Shown here piece after piece: positions 8,587 to 17,572 of a DNA stretch of 64,000 bases; within the stretch, counting starts at the first letter, position 1; each line of letters starts with the position of its first letter. Location of the stretch: contig NZ_JAULSI010000003.1 of the NCBI RefSeq assembly GCF_030711405.1, forward strand, positions 56,398 to 120,397, given 5' to 3'. This stretch comes from Massilia brevitalea. GTDB lineage: Bacteria; Pseudomonadota; Gammaproteobacteria; Burkholderiales; Burkholderiaceae_D. The notes under the pieces were generated by a model, which was not told the DNA's origin, did no database searches, and was given only the letters and a program-made list of their open reading frames with translations. The position numbers and the translations under genes are program-made.

Positions 8587-9317
8587 AGAATAAAATGATT
8601 TTCGGTTTCCACGCGGTGACGTCGCGCTTGCGCCACGAAGCCCAGTCGGTGGAAGAAATCTTCGTCGACGCCGAGCGCAACGACGCCCGCATGAAGGCCC
8701 TGGTCGCCAACGCCAAGGAAGCCGGCGTGCGCGTGATGCCGGTCGAGGCAGCCCGTCTCGACAAGATCGTCGGCACCCGCCGCCACCAGGGCGTGATCGC
8801 GTTCGCCAGCCAGCTGGCGCTGGCGCGCAACCTCGATGAGCTGCTGGACGCCATCGAGGGCCCGCCGCTGCTGCTGATCCTCGACGGCATCACCGACCCG
8901 CACAACCTGGGCGCCTGCCTGCGTGTGGCCGACGGCGTCGGCGCGCACGCGGTCATCGTGCCGAAGGACCGCGCAGTCGGCCTGAACGCCACCGCGGCCA
9001 AGGTCGCCAGCGGCGCCGCCGAGACCGTGCCTTACATCACGGTGACCAACCTGGCGCGCACCATGCGCGACCTGAAGGAACGCGGCATCTGGCTGATCGG
9101 CACCTCGGACGACGCCGACAAGGGCCTGTACGAAGCCGACTTCACCGGCCCGACCGCGCTGGTGATGGGCTCGGAAGGCGAGGGCATGCGCCGCCTGACC
9201 CGCGAAACCTGCGACCTGCTGGTCAGCATCCCGATGTTCGGTTCGGTCGAGAGCCTGAACGTGTCGGTGGCCTCGGGCGTCTGCCTGTACGAGGCACGGC
9301 GCCAGCGCGGGGCCTGA
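8583..9317 (+). CDS. rlmB: 23S rRNA (guanosine-2251-2'-O)-methyltransferase RlmB
   Basis: SpoU-family (SPOUT) enzyme that methylates the ribose of G2251 in the P-loop of 23S rRNA using S-adenosylmethionine. The 244-residue product has the N-terminal L30e-like substrate-binding part ([11 protein letters not shown] to RRHQGVIAF) and the knotted catalytic domain with [29 protein letters not shown] and [17 protein letters not shown]. The start ATG overlaps the rnr stop (ATGA), so translation is probably coupled. The pairing of rnr with rlmB is the common proteobacterial arrangement. A second ATG at codon 5 is a less likely start. Confidence 0.96.
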   Translation: MKNKMIFGFHAVTSRLRHEAQSVEEIFVDAERNDARMKALVANAKEAGVRVMPVEAARLDKIVGTRRHQGVIAFASQLALARNLDELLDAIEGPPLLLILDGITDPHNLGACLRVADGVGAHAVIVPKDRAVGLNATAAKVASGAAETVPYITVTNLARTMRDLKERGIWLIGTSDDADKGLYEADFTGPTALVMGSEGEGMRRLTRETCDLLVSIPMFGSVESLNVSVASGVCLYEARRQRGA

Positions 9318-9377
9318 TTCCCCGGACACGCGCGCCAGGCAGGCGCGCTAGCCGCCGGTTTTTGCTGGCAATCATTG

Positions 9378-9402
9378 AGCGCCCTTCGTGGGCGCTTTTT
9401 TA
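9378..9402 (+). terminator. Rho-independent terminator after rlmB
   Basis: AGCGCCC pairs with GGGCGCT around a TTCGT loop, followed by six T residues and ATTG. Confidence 0.9.
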
Positions 9403-9490
9403 TTGTCTCAGTGCAACTTCGTTGACGCCGCCGTACGCATAATGGCTCGTCTATCAACGCCATGCCGCCTGCCTTCCAACGGAGTCCGCC

Positions 9491-11026
9491 ATGAACAACC
9501 CCTGTTACCAAGCCTCGGGCCGGGTGCCCGTCACCCTCCTGCCACTATTCCTGCTCGCCTTGCTGGCCATCCTGCCCTGCGCCTGGGTGTATGCATGGGC
9601 TCTCGGCAGCATTCCCATCGTGATCGGCGTCCTGCTTGCATTTGCCTACTCGGCCTGCATGGCGCTGATCGTACGGACGCTTGCCACCTGCGCCAAAGTG
9701 CGCAATCCCGGCTGGATGGGCAAGGCCGGCATCCTGCTGGCGCTGGCCGGCTGGTATGTCCAGTGGGCGTTCTGGCTCGCCATGCTGGTCAGCGCGAAGT
9801 CCGGCGCCACGGCAGGCACCTTGCAGGTAGCACTCAACGCGGCGCTCGACCCCGCCGACATGTTCGCCGTGGCGTCCGACATTGCCACGAGCGGCGGCGT
9901 ACGGATCAGGAACGCGGCTGTGCCGGGCTTCATCGTCGCCCTGATCTGGCTGGGCGAACTGGCCATGCACCTGATGCTGCCGTCGCTGATGGGCCGCATG
10001 CGTGCCGGGGAGCCATTCTGCGAGACTGCGCTTGCCTGGGCCGACAGCCAGGTGGTGGAAGGGCGTTTTGCCTTGCTCGGCAGCGAAGACGTCGAGCGCC
10101 TGCGCGCCGATCCGGCGTTGCTGCCCACACTGCTGGTGCCGCTGGCGCTTGACGCGCCCGATTACGCCGAACTCACCATCTACCGCTGCCGGGCATCCGA
10201 CTCGTTCGCGTCGCTGGTAAACATCACGTCGCATCCGGGCGATCGGGGCCGTCCCGAACGCAGGAAGGAGCCGCTGGTCGATTACCTGCGCCTGCCAGGC
10301 ATGGATGTAGATGCGCTTGTCAGGCAGCTGACGCAGCCGCAAGATATCGCTGGCCGGGACGAAAACGCCGACCGCCCGGTCGCCCCCGAACTGGCGCCGG
10401 CCCTGGCCCTCCTGCAGGATGGCGCACACGAGCAAGCCTGCACCGCGGCGGCGGCCCAGCTGAACTCGGACGACCCGGCAGTGCAAGCCGACGCCCTGCG
10501 CATCTGCGCGCTCGCCTGTTCCGGCATCGAGCGCTGGAGCGAGGCCCGCTACTTTTGGCAGGCATTGTTCGGCCACGAGCCGACCGCGCACAACGCCCTG
10601 CAGGCCGCGACCACCTCGGTGATGGCCGGCGCCACGGCGCAAGGTGTCGACTGGGTCGAGCAGGCGGCGGAGCTGAACCTGCGATCGCGCGAACTGCCCA
10701 TGCTGCAGGTCTGGATCGGCTTCGTCACCGCGCTCGGCCGCGTGGGACAGGAGCGGGCGGCGCTGCCCTACCTGGAAAAGATCCGCCAGGTGTATGCCGA
10801 ACTCGGCACCACCGATGCGACGGTGCTGTACGCCCAGCGCATTCCCTTCTTCGGCGCTTTCCTCGACAACACGCGCCCGCTGGTGCGCGCCGCGCTCGAC
10901 GACGAGCAGGGCCGGCGCTGGTATGCCGCGCTGCTGCCCAGCCTGGACGCCAGCGGCAGGCAGGAGCTCAATGCCTGGCTCGACGAGGCGTTTGGCGAAA
11001 GCGCCTGGCAGCAGCCGATGGCATGA
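9491..11026 (+). CDS. Membrane protein of unknown function
   Basis: 511 residues that I cannot place in a family. The first 170 residues contain four hydrophobic spans (about 14-35, 38-62, 77-98 and 142-165), and a fifth weak one is possible. The C-terminal two thirds are soluble and end in helical repeats reminiscent of tetratricopeptide arrays (about 300-500, for example YFWQALFGHEPTAHNALQAA and LPYLEKIRQVYAELGT). It is preceded by a GGAGT-type site, stands alone between rlmB and cysE, and shows base composition like its neighbours. A role in protein-protein interaction at the inner membrane is possible but not shown. Confidence 0.75.
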   Translation: MNNPCYQASGRVPVTLLPLFLLALLAILPCAWVYAWALGSIPIVIGVLLAFAYSACMALIVRTLATCAKVRNPGWMGKAGILLALAGWYVQWAFWLAMLVSAKSGATAGTLQVALNAALDPADMFAVASDIATSGGVRIRNAAVPGFIVALIWLGELAMHLMLPSLMGRMRAGEPFCETALAWADSQVVEGRFALLGSEDVERLRADPALLPTLLVPLALDAPDYAELTIYRCRASDSFASLVNITSHPGDRGRPERRKEPLVDYLRLPGMDVDALVRQLTQPQDIAGRDENADRPVAPELAPALALLQDGAHEQACTAAAAQLNSDDPAVQADALRICALACSGIERWSEARYFWQALFGHEPTAHNALQAATTSVMAGATAQGVDWVEQAAELNLRSRELPMLQVWIGFVTALGRVGQERAALPYLEKIRQVYAELGTTDATVLYAQRIPFFGAFLDNTRPLVRAALDDEQGRRWYAALLPSLDASGRQELNAWLDEAFGESAWQQPMA

Positions 11027-11129
11027 GCGGCGACGCGGAAGGCGCCGCCGGCTTGCCAAAACCGCCAACTCGCAAGCAGCCAGCAGCCGGATAAGCTACC
11101 ATTGCCGCTGTTTTGCTTTTGTACTCATT

Positions 11130-11867
11130 ATGTTTGCCTCCCTGCGCGAAGATATTCGCAACATCATCGAACGCGACCCGGCCGCCCGCAACGGCTGGGA
11201 AGTGCTCACCTGCTATCCCGGCCTGCACGCCATTGTCCTGCACCGCTGGGCGCATGCCTGCTGGCGCCTGAACCTGAAATGGCTGGGCCGCTTCGTCTCG
11301 CACATCGCGCGCATCGTCACCGGCATCGAGATCCATCCCGGCGCCACCATCGGCCGCCGCGTCTTCATCGACCACGGCTTCGGCGTGGTGATCGGCGAAA
11401 CGGCGATCGTCGGCGACGACTGCACCATCTACCAGGGCGTCACGCTCGGCGGTACCACCCTGGTGGCCGGCACCAAGCGCCACCCGACGCTGGAGCGCGG
11501 CGTGATCGTCGGCGCCGGCTCGCAGGTATTGGGCGCGTTCACGGTCGGCGAGTTCGCCAAGATCGGCTCGAACGCGGTGGTGGTCAAGCCGGTGCCGGCC
11601 GGCGCCACGGCGGTCGGCAACCCGGCCCACATCATGCGCAAGGAAGACCAGTCGAGGAGTGCCCGCATGTTCGCCGCCTATGGCGTGACGCCGAACGGCG
11701 ACGACCCCTTGAGCAAGGCGCTGCGTGGCCTGATCGACCACGTGGCGCGCCAGGACGAGCAGCTCGAACGCCTGACGGCCACCATCAAGGCGGCCGGCAT
11801 CGCCTGTCCGAATGTGCGCGAGGGTGATAAACTCGACTCGGCCGAACTGAACCGGCTGGTCGACTGA
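11130..11867 (+). CDS. cysE: Serine O-acetyltransferase
   Basis: Transfers acetyl from acetyl-CoA to L-serine, the committed step of cysteine synthesis, in the cytoplasm. The 245-residue product has the short N-terminal helical region (MFASLREDIRNIIERDPAARN) followed by a left-handed parallel beta-helix of hexapeptide repeats with the active-site GIEIHPGATIG, FIDHGFGVVIGE and TLGGTT. It is of the shorter EpsC-like form rather than the 273-residue E. coli form. I chose the ATG at 11130 because the protein then begins as its relatives do; upstream in-frame sequence is non-homologous. The next gene follows after 7 bases. Confidence 0.95.
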   Translation: MFASLREDIRNIIERDPAARNGWEVLTCYPGLHAIVLHRWAHACWRLNLKWLGRFVSHIARIVTGIEIHPGATIGRRVFIDHGFGVVIGETAIVGDDCTIYQGVTLGGTTLVAGTKRHPTLERGVIVGAGSQVLGAFTVGEFAKIGSNAVVVKPVPAGATAVGNPAHIMRKEDQSRSARMFAAYGVTPNGDDPLSKALRGLIDHVARQDEQLERLTATIKAAGIACPNVREGDKLDSAELNRLVD

Positions 11868-11874
11868 GGAACCG

Positions 11875-12543
11875 ATGACTGAAGAAACCAAGGATGTACT
11901 GGATCCGTTCGAGATCCGCGTGCTGGCCGTGCTCGCCGAAAAAGAAGCGCTCACGCCCGATAACTACCCGATGTCGCTGAACGCCATCACCAACGGCTGC
12001 AACCAGCTGTCGAGCCGCGATCCGGTGATGCAGCTGTCCGAGGACACCGTCCAGGACACCCTGCAGCGCCTGATCGAACGGCGCCTGGTGAACGGCATCA
12101 CCCAGGCCGGCGCGCGCGTCGCCAAGTACGAGCACCGCATGCGCATCAAGTGGACGCTGGAGCAGGATAAGGTGGCCGTGCTGACCGTGCTGATGCTGCG
12201 CGGCCTGCAGACCGCCGGCGAAATCCGCACCCGCACCGGGCGCCTGCACGAGTTCAAGAGCGTGGCCGAGGCGGAAAGCGCGCTGCAGTTCCTGATCGAT
12301 AAATACCCGCCGCTGGTGGCCAAGCTGGAACGCGCGCCGGGCACCAAGGAATCGCGCTACGGCCAGCTGCTGGGCGGCGAGATTTCGGTGGCGCGCGACG
12401 ATTCGGCCTTTGGCGCCGCCGCCGGCCATGCGGCGCCGGCGGGCAGCCGCATCGGCCAGCTGGAGGCGGAAGTGGCGGCCCTGCGCGACGAAGTGGCCGA
12501 CCTGAAGGCCCAGTTCGAGGCCTTCCGCCAGCAGTTCCAGTAA
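11875..12543 (+). CDS. YceH family protein (DUF480)
   Basis: 222 residues matching the YceH/DUF480 family, a protein with two winged-helix units whose biochemical role is not established. Recognisable stretches are LDPFEIRVLAVLAEKEALTP, YPMSLNAITNGCNQLSSRDP and LMLRGLQTAGEIRTRTGRLH. The last 45 residues form a coiled coil (RIGQLEAEVAALRDEVADLK). It follows cysE by 7 bases and is probably co-transcribed. The next gene converges from the other strand only 15 bases downstream, and I see no clear terminator. Confidence 0.92.
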   Translation: MTEETKDVLDPFEIRVLAVLAEKEALTPDNYPMSLNAITNGCNQLSSRDPVMQLSEDTVQDTLQRLIERRLVNGITQAGARVAKYEHRMRIKWTLEQDKVAVLTVLMLRGLQTAGEIRTRTGRLHEFKSVAEAESALQFLIDKYPPLVAKLERAPGTKESRYGQLLGGEISVARDDSAFGAAAGHAAPAGSRIGQLEAEVAALRDEVADLKAQFEAFRQQFQ

Positions 12544-12558
12544 CGTTGCGGTAAAACC

Positions 12559-13449
12559 TCAGCGCTGCGCCTGCAGCGCCGGCTCGCCCGTAGCCTTGTC
12601 GGCTGCGGCAATTACCTCCTTGACGGCCGCAATCACCAGCTCGGGTTCCTCGAGCTGGATGTTGTGGCCGCTCTTGCTTGTGACCACCTGCGAGCCGGTA
12701 CGGAACTGGCGCACGAAGTCCGCCTGCAGCTGCAGCTTGATGGCCACCGCTTGCGGCGTCTCCAGGAAGAACTCGGGCTTTTCCGCCTGCTGGTTCGAGG
12801 TCAGCACCACGGTCGGCACATCCGGCAGCTTGCCGGCGAAGGGCAGCTTGCCGCTGTCGAGCACCGGCTGCAAGAGCTTGAGCTCGGGCTGGAACTTCGG
12901 CGGCACGATGCCGGCAAAGGCGCGGTCGTCGCTCGCTGCGCGCTCGGCGTCGAGCTGGCGCAGGGCCGGATTGAAGCGCTCGTCGCTCGGATCGACCAGC
13001 ACCATGCCGGCCACCTGATCCGGATGACGCGCGGCGAACGAGCGCATCAAGAGGGCGCGATACGAATGCCCGACCAGCACGAACGGCGGCGCCAGTTTTG
13101 CGCTGGCGATCAGCTGTTCCAGTTCGATCGTGCTTTGCTCGATGGTGCGCGGTTCCGGACGCGCTTCGGACTGGCCATGGCCGGCACGCGAATACGCCAC
13201 GGCGCGCGCCGACTTGGCCACTTCCGGCGCCACCTTGCGCCAGGCCCGTAAATCGGTGCCGAAGCCGGATTCGAAAATCACGGTGTAGCGCCCGCTGCCG
13301 AGGCTGGCCATCTGCATCGCATACGGCTTGGCGCCGACAGCGACCTGTTCGCTGGCGAGGGCGGCCGGCGTTGGGGCTTGCGCCTGCGCCAGGGTGCAGC
13401 AAGCCAGGGCCAGGGCCGACATCATCGTGCGGAGTAGTTTGTTCTTCAT
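12559..13449 (-). CDS. Secreted alpha/beta hydrolase with altered nucleophile motif
   Basis: 296 residues with a signal peptide (MKNKLLRTMMSALALACCTLAQAQA) and an alpha/beta-hydrolase fold: oxyanion-region ESGFGTD, strand VAYSRAGHGQSE, nucleophile elbow LVGHSYRAL, the acid region GMVLVDPSDERF and a C-terminal SGHNIQLEEPELV histidine. The elbow reads GHSYR where the family normally has GxSxG, so the last glycine is replaced by arginine. The serine itself is kept. Likely periplasmic; substrate unknown. It is the last gene of the GntR/ABC operon, 29 bases after the preceding gene. Confidence 0.85.
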   Translation of the reverse strand: MKNKLLRTMMSALALACCTLAQAQAPTPAALASEQVAVGAKPYAMQMASLGSGRYTVIFESGFGTDLRAWRKVAPEVAKSARAVAYSRAGHGQSEARPEPRTIEQSTIELEQLIASAKLAPPFVLVGHSYRALLMRSFAARHPDQVAGMVLVDPSDERFNPALRQLDAERAASDDRAFAGIVPPKFQPELKLLQPVLDSGKLPFAGKLPDVPTVVLTSNQQAEKPEFFLETPQAVAIKLQLQADFVRQFRTGSQVVTSKSGHNIQLEEPELVIAAVKEVIAAADKATGEPALQAQR

Positions 13450-13478
13450 TTGGTCTCGCTATTCTTGTGGTGATCGGT

Positions 13479-14225
13479 TCAGTTCGTGGGAGCCGGCGCA
13501 AACTCCAGCTCGACCAGCGCATCGTCGCCCCAGGACATGTCGCCCAGCGCCACGCTGAAGCGGTCGCCGGAGGTGGTCAGCAGCTTGCTGCGCTTGCCCT
13601 CCTGCAGGATCGCGCCGACGATCGGCGCGTCGCTGTCGAAGCCCCAGTCCGGCATCGCTTTCTTGTGCGTGAAATTGCACCAGTCGCGGGTCAAGAGCAG
13701 TCCGTTGATCGCCACCACCCAGAACAGCGGAATCTCTTCCTTGGCGATGGCAATCATCGTCTTGCATTCCAGCCGCAGGTCGCCCAGGCGGCGCACATTG
13801 GCCGGCAGGCCCGGGGTGCGCACATCCGGATGGATGCGGTACAGCTTGCGTTTCTGGTTCAGCACCACCTCGCCGTTCTCGTGCTCGGCCGCCTCGCTGC
13901 GCGGCACGCTGAAGCGGTTGGCGGCGTCCAGGTCCAGCGGCAGGACGAAGTCGTGGTCGCCTTCGATCCGCACGCGCGGCTGCTCGGGCAGCCCGGCGCC
14001 GCCGCGCGGCCGGATCCGGAAGCGCAGTTCCGGCACGTTCGGCGCCAGGGCGTGGTGCTGGTCGAAGCTGTCCAGCCCGGCCAGCACGGCCTTGTAGGTA
14101 TGGATCTCCGGGTTGCGGATCGCGTTCACTTTCACGGTATCCGGCTCGTCGACGCCCGGCACGGCGGCGGCCGGGTTTGCCAGGAGCAGGGCGCCGAGGG
14201 CGCAGGCAAGCATGATGGGGCGCAT
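13479..14225 (-). CDS. Secreted protein of unknown function in the GntR/ABC operon
   Basis: 248 residues starting with a signal peptide (MRPIMLACALGALLLANPAAA). The mature part has no motif I recognise. It contains two cysteines (LECK and DWCNF) and a beta-rich pattern ending DMSWGDDALVELEFAPAPTN. The start at 14225 is set by the signal peptide; upstream in-frame sequence overlaps the permease gene. It follows the ABC permease by 11 bases and precedes the hydrolase, so it may be the periplasmic partner or substrate-related component of this transporter. That role is inferred from position only. Confidence 0.7.
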   Translation of the reverse strand: MRPIMLACALGALLLANPAAAVPGVDEPDTVKVNAIRNPEIHTYKAVLAGLDSFDQHHALAPNVPELRFRIRPRGGAGLPEQPRVRIEGDHDFVLPLDLDAANRFSVPRSEAAEHENGEVVLNQKRKLYRIHPDVRTPGLPANVRRLGDLRLECKTMIAIAKEEIPLFWVVAINGLLLTRDWCNFTHKKAMPDWGFDSDAPIVGAILQEGKRSKLLTTSGDRFSVALGDMSWGDDALVELEFAPAPTN

Positions 14226-14236
14226 GGCCGGCTCCC

Positions 14237-15223
14237 TCAGCCTTCGTCGCGCCAGCGGCGCAGGCGGATGGCCGCGGCAATCATCGCCACGCCGCCGGCG
14301 GCGCCGACCCAGGCTTCGGGCCGCGCCAGGCTGCCCCAGGAGGCGCTCAGCAGCGACAGCATGTCCGCGCCGTACTGGGCACGCACCGGCAGGGCGGTGC
14401 CGCCGTCCATGAACCAGGCGCCAGGAACCAGGCCCAGCAGCATGGTCTCGAGCACGTTGTTGATGATCCAGTCGGCGTTGATGGTGGTGCCGTACAGGGC
14501 CAGCATGTAGTCCAGCCACTTCAGCAGCACCGCCACGATCAGCGGCACGCCCACGGCCCACAGGAAGACCTTCGATTTGGCCCAGCTCGACACCAGCAGC
14601 AGCCAGCCGGCGGTCGGCAGCGCCCACAGCACATACACCGGGATCATGGCCAGCAGGTACACCGGCGACAGGTACAGGTTGATGTTGCTGAGCACCGGCG
14701 CGAACAAATTCACACCCTGGGCGCTGACGGCGATCCCGGCGAGCAGCAGGATCACGAAGGCGGCGGCGCTGGCGATGCCGATGGTGATCGCCGGCGCCAG
14801 CACCAGCGCCGTCAGCAGCTTCGACAGCACGGTGGTGGTGTCGGAAATCGGCAGCGACTTCCAGAACAGGATGCTGCGGTCGCGGCGGTCGTCGTAGAGC
14901 GCGGCCAGGCAATAGAAGAAAGCCACCACCGGCAGCACGATGAAGATCGGCGCGCCGACGGCCATGTAGTTGTTTGCCGCCACGTTCGCCATCTCGTTGC
15001 GGGTGTGGCCGGTCGCCAGCACCGACATCTGCGTGCGGTGTATCTCCTCGCCATCGACCCGCACCGTGACACTGTCGCCCTGGAACTTGTCGGCGCCGAC
15101 GCCGTAGCCGACCACGCCCGCCACCAGCACCACCATGATCGCCGCCGCAATCAGCGGCGCCCACACGAAGCCGCCCTTGTGTTCCCAGAACTCGCGGCGC
15201 AGCAGCCATTTCATCGTATTCAT
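14237..15223 (-). CDS. ABC transporter permease (ABC-2 like)
   Basis: 328 residues starting MNTMKWLLRREFWEHKGGFVWAP, a layout typical of ABC-2 type permeases of GntR/YtrA-linked transporters: one N-terminal membrane span, a periplasmic loop of about 80 residues, then five further spans (about 117-137, 156-180, 197-225, 240-262 and 297-315). It overlaps the upstream ATPase by ATGA and therefore is translationally coupled to it. Together they would form a transporter in the inner membrane, of unknown substrate; related systems in Gram-positive bacteria respond to cell-wall stress. Confidence 0.85.
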   Translation of the reverse strand: MNTMKWLLRREFWEHKGGFVWAPLIAAAIMVVLVAGVVGYGVGADKFQGDSVTVRVDGEEIHRTQMSVLATGHTRNEMANVAANNYMAVGAPIFIVLPVVAFFYCLAALYDDRRDRSILFWKSLPISDTTTVLSKLLTALVLAPAITIGIASAAAFVILLLAGIAVSAQGVNLFAPVLSNINLYLSPVYLLAMIPVYVLWALPTAGWLLLVSSWAKSKVFLWAVGVPLIVAVLLKWLDYMLALYGTTINADWIINNVLETMLLGLVPGAWFMDGGTALPVRAQYGADMLSLLSASWGSLARPEAWVGAAGGVAMIAAAIRLRRWRDEG

Positions 15224-16077
15224 GCGTAGGTTCCTTTCATGGTTGCCACAAACAGATCGGCGACGCTGGGATTGCGCGTTTCGCCGAGGGCGGACAGCTG
15301 GGCGCGCGAGACGCCGTCGAACAGCATCACCGACTTGCCGAACACGGTGCGCTGGTCGATCGGCTGCAGCGCATTCGCCGCGTTCACCTTGTCGGCCGGC
15401 ACCATCACTTCCACGTAACGCTCGCCCACTTCGTCCATCGAAGCGGCCAGCACGATCTTGCCGTCGCGGATGAACATCAAATCGGTCAGGATGTGCTCGA
15501 CTTCCTCGACCTGATGGGTGGTGATGACAATCGTTTTGTTCTCGTCAAAATAGTCTTCCAGCAGGTTCTGGTAGAACTGCTTGCGGTACAGGATGTCCAG
15601 GCCGAGCGTCGGTTCGTCCAGCACCAGCAGCTTGGCGTCGATCGCCATGACGAGTGCCAAATGCAGCTGGACGATCATGCCCTTCGACATCTGCTTGACC
15701 TTCATCTCGGGTTTCAGGCGGGTATTCGCGATGTAGCGCTCGGCGCGGGTGCGGTCGAAGCGCGGGTGGATGCCGGCCACGAAGTCGATGGCGTCGCGCA
15801 CTTTCAGCCAGCGCGGCAGGATCGCCACGTCGGCGATGAAGCAGACGTCCTGCATCAGGGCGTCGCGCTGGGTGCGCGGGTCCAGGCCCATCACGCGCAG
15901 TTCGCCGTCAAAAGGAATCAGGCCGAGGGCCGCCTTCAGGGTCGTGGTCTTGCCTGAGCCGTTGGGGCCGATCAGGCCGACGATGCGGCCTGCGGGGATC
16001 TCGAAGTCGATGCCGTCGATGGCCGTCTGCTTGCCGTATTTCTTGCTCAGGTTCCTGGCGGAGATGGCGGCGTTCAT
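15220..16077 (-). CDS. ABC transporter ATP-binding protein
   Basis: 285-residue ATPase with Walker A GPNGSGKTT, Walker B LLVLDEPTLGLD, and H-loop ITTHQVEEVEHI. The signature motif reads MSKGM in place of LSGGQ, as in other YtrB-type ATPases. The start at 16077 makes an ATGA overlap with the GntR gene, and the end makes an ATGA overlap with the permease, giving a tightly coupled operon. The in-frame extension to 16161 overlaps the regulator and is not homologous, so I did not use it. Confidence 0.93.
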   Translation of the reverse strand: MNAAISARNLSKKYGKQTAIDGIDFEIPAGRIVGLIGPNGSGKTTTLKAALGLIPFDGELRVMGLDPRTQRDALMQDVCFIADVAILPRWLKVRDAIDFVAGIHPRFDRTRAERYIANTRLKPEMKVKQMSKGMIVQLHLALVMAIDAKLLVLDEPTLGLDILYRKQFYQNLLEDYFDENKTIVITTHQVEEVEHILTDLMFIRDGKIVLAASMDEVGERYVEVMVPADKVNAANALQPIDQRTVFGKSVMLFDGVSRAQLSALGETRNPSVADLFVATMKGTYA

Positions 16078-16442
16078 GCTGTGCCTCCCGGCTCCGTGGT
16101 GTGCAGCAATTGCTCGACATTCAAGCCGAGCTGGCGGATGCGCTCGACCATGGCCGGCCATTCCTCGCTCAGGAAGCGCTCGCGCTCGCTGGCCAGCAGT
16201 TTCTCGCTTGCTCCTTCAGTGACATACATGCCAATTCCCCTTCGTTTTTCTACTAGGTTTTCGTCGACCAGCTCCTGGTAGGCCTTGGAGACGGTGATCG
16301 GGTTGAGTTGGTATTCGGCCGCGATCTGGCGGACCGAGGGCAGGGCGTCGCCGGCTTTCAGTACCCCGTCGAGCATCATGCCGATGACGCGGTCCTTCAG
16401 TTGGCGGTAGATCGGTGCGTTGTCGTTCCAGCCGATGTTCAT
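16074..16442 (-). CDS. GntR-family regulator, YtrA subfamily
   Basis: 122-residue repressor with the winged helix (PIYRQLKDRVIGMMLDGVLK, SVRQIAAEYQLNPITVSKAYQ) and only a short C-terminal helical dimerisation tail, the hallmark of the YtrA subgroup. Such regulators usually repress the ABC operon they head. Here it is the first gene, overlaps the ATPase gene, and a 26-base palindrome lies about 70 bases upstream of its start (16512-16537), so autorepression is likely. The inducer is unknown. Confidence 0.92.
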   Translation of the reverse strand: MNIGWNDNAPIYRQLKDRVIGMMLDGVLKAGDALPSVRQIAAEYQLNPITVSKAYQELVDENLVEKRRGIGMYVTEGASEKLLASERERFLSEEWPAMVERIRQLGLNVEQLLHTTEPGGTA

Positions 16443-16774
16443 GTCCGGCCTCCCTGTCGCGCTGGTGTTGCCACATGTTCCTGCATGTCTGGCTCCTGTG
16501 GGTGAATGCGTTGGTGTTGTAGTGGAGTATGACACCAGCATTCCGGTCAACCAGCGGGATGCGACGAGCTGCAAGAAATCGGGAATAAACGGCAGGAAAG
16601 GCGCGCTGGACCGGAGGACAGCCGGATGGTTCGCCAGGACCAGGCAATGCTGTGGGCACGACAAATCCTCTTGCAAGCGCTGTGGAACCAGCGAGCAATC
16701 ATAGAGGATTTGTTTGCGAGAAAACTAACGAATTATTGCTGAGTACGAAGTATTTACGCAGCGTCCGCAGATGC
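16443..16774. other. Intergenic region between lpxH and the GntR operon
   Basis: No gene is seen in these 332 bases apart from short unsupported frames. The region holds the GntR-type palindrome at 16512-16537 and the 3' flank of lpxH, where I see no strong terminator. Confidence 0.5.
16512..16537 (-). promoter_or_regulatory. Candidate operator of the GntR/ABC operon
   Basis: Palindrome with perfect outer arms TGGTGT (16512-16517) and ACACCA (16532-16537) and a partly symmetric centre (TA and TA at matching places). It lies about 70 bases upstream of the gntR start, a usual place for a YtrA-type autorepressor site. Confidence 0.6.
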
Positions 16775-17524
16775 TTAGCCATCGTGTGCACAGCGCACGA
16801 TCTGGCCATCTTCCAAAACAGCGATCCAGCCGCCGCGCGCCGGCTCGGCATCGCGCTCCCAGTCCGGCAGTACGTAGCGCAGGCGTTCGCCGTGCCGGTG
16901 CAGGGCGGGGCGGTGGGTGTGGCCATGGATCAGCACCTGCGCGCCGCTGGCGTCGAACAGGGCCTCGATGGCTTCCGGCGTCACATCCATGATGTCGTAG
17001 GACTTGGTGGTGTGCGCTTCGCGGCTGCCTTCGCGCATGCCGGCGATGATGGCCTTGCGCTGGGCCAGGGGCATGGCCAGGAACTGCGCCTGCCAGGCCG
17101 GCTGGCGCACCATGGCGCGAAATGCCATGTACCTGGTGTCGAGCGTGCATTCGGCGTCGCCATGCACGAGGGCGATGCGCCGGCCATTGACGTCGATGAC
17201 GTGCGGTTCCTGCAGCAGGGTCAGCCCGGCGGCGTCGGCGAAGCCCTGGCCGACCAGGAAATCGCGGTTGCCGGCCATCCAGAACAGTGCGACGCCACTG
17301 TCGGCGAGATTGCGCAGGGCGGCAATGATGCGGGCATGGAAGGGCGTGTCGAGATCGTCGTCGCCGGCCCAGTATTCGAAGATGTCGCCTAGCAGGTAGA
17401 GCTGGCGGGTATGGCGCCCGTGTTCTTCCAGGAAGCGGAAGAAAGCCTCGGCGGTGCGAGGATGGGATTCCTGCAGGTGCAGGTCGGAAATGAAAAGCGC
17501 GAGCGTGCGCGCAGGAATGGACAT
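16775..17524 (-). CDS. lpxH: UDP-2,3-diacylglucosamine diphosphatase LpxH
   Basis: Calcineurin-like metallophosphatase that hydrolyses UDP-2,3-diacylglucosamine to lipid X in lipid A synthesis, at the inner face of the membrane. The 249-residue product shows the metal ligands in FISDLHL, GDIFEYWAGDDD, GNRDF, LVHGDAE and IHGHTHRP in the usual order. Length is normal for the family. It follows the ppiB gene by 48 bases on the same strand; association of ppiB with lpxH is common in Burkholderiales. Confidence 0.96.
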   Translation of the reverse strand: MSIPARTLALFISDLHLQESHPRTAEAFFRFLEEHGRHTRQLYLLGDIFEYWAGDDDLDTPFHARIIAALRNLADSGVALFWMAGNRDFLVGQGFADAAGLTLLQEPHVIDVNGRRIALVHGDAECTLDTRYMAFRAMVRQPAWQAQFLAMPLAQRKAIIAGMREGSREAHTTKSYDIMDVTPEAIEALFDASGAQVLIHGHTHRPALHRHGERLRYVLPDWERDAEPARGGWIAVLEDGQIVRCAHDG

Positions 17525-17572
17525 GGTGGTACTGGTGTTCTCGTTCCCGCGCGCCTTTACCTGACTAGCTGA

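Noticed and set aside
7159..9329. Minus-strand frames opposite the rnr tail and rlmB
   Set aside because: Arise from the low-complexity GC-rich tail of rnr; no homology and no initiation signals.
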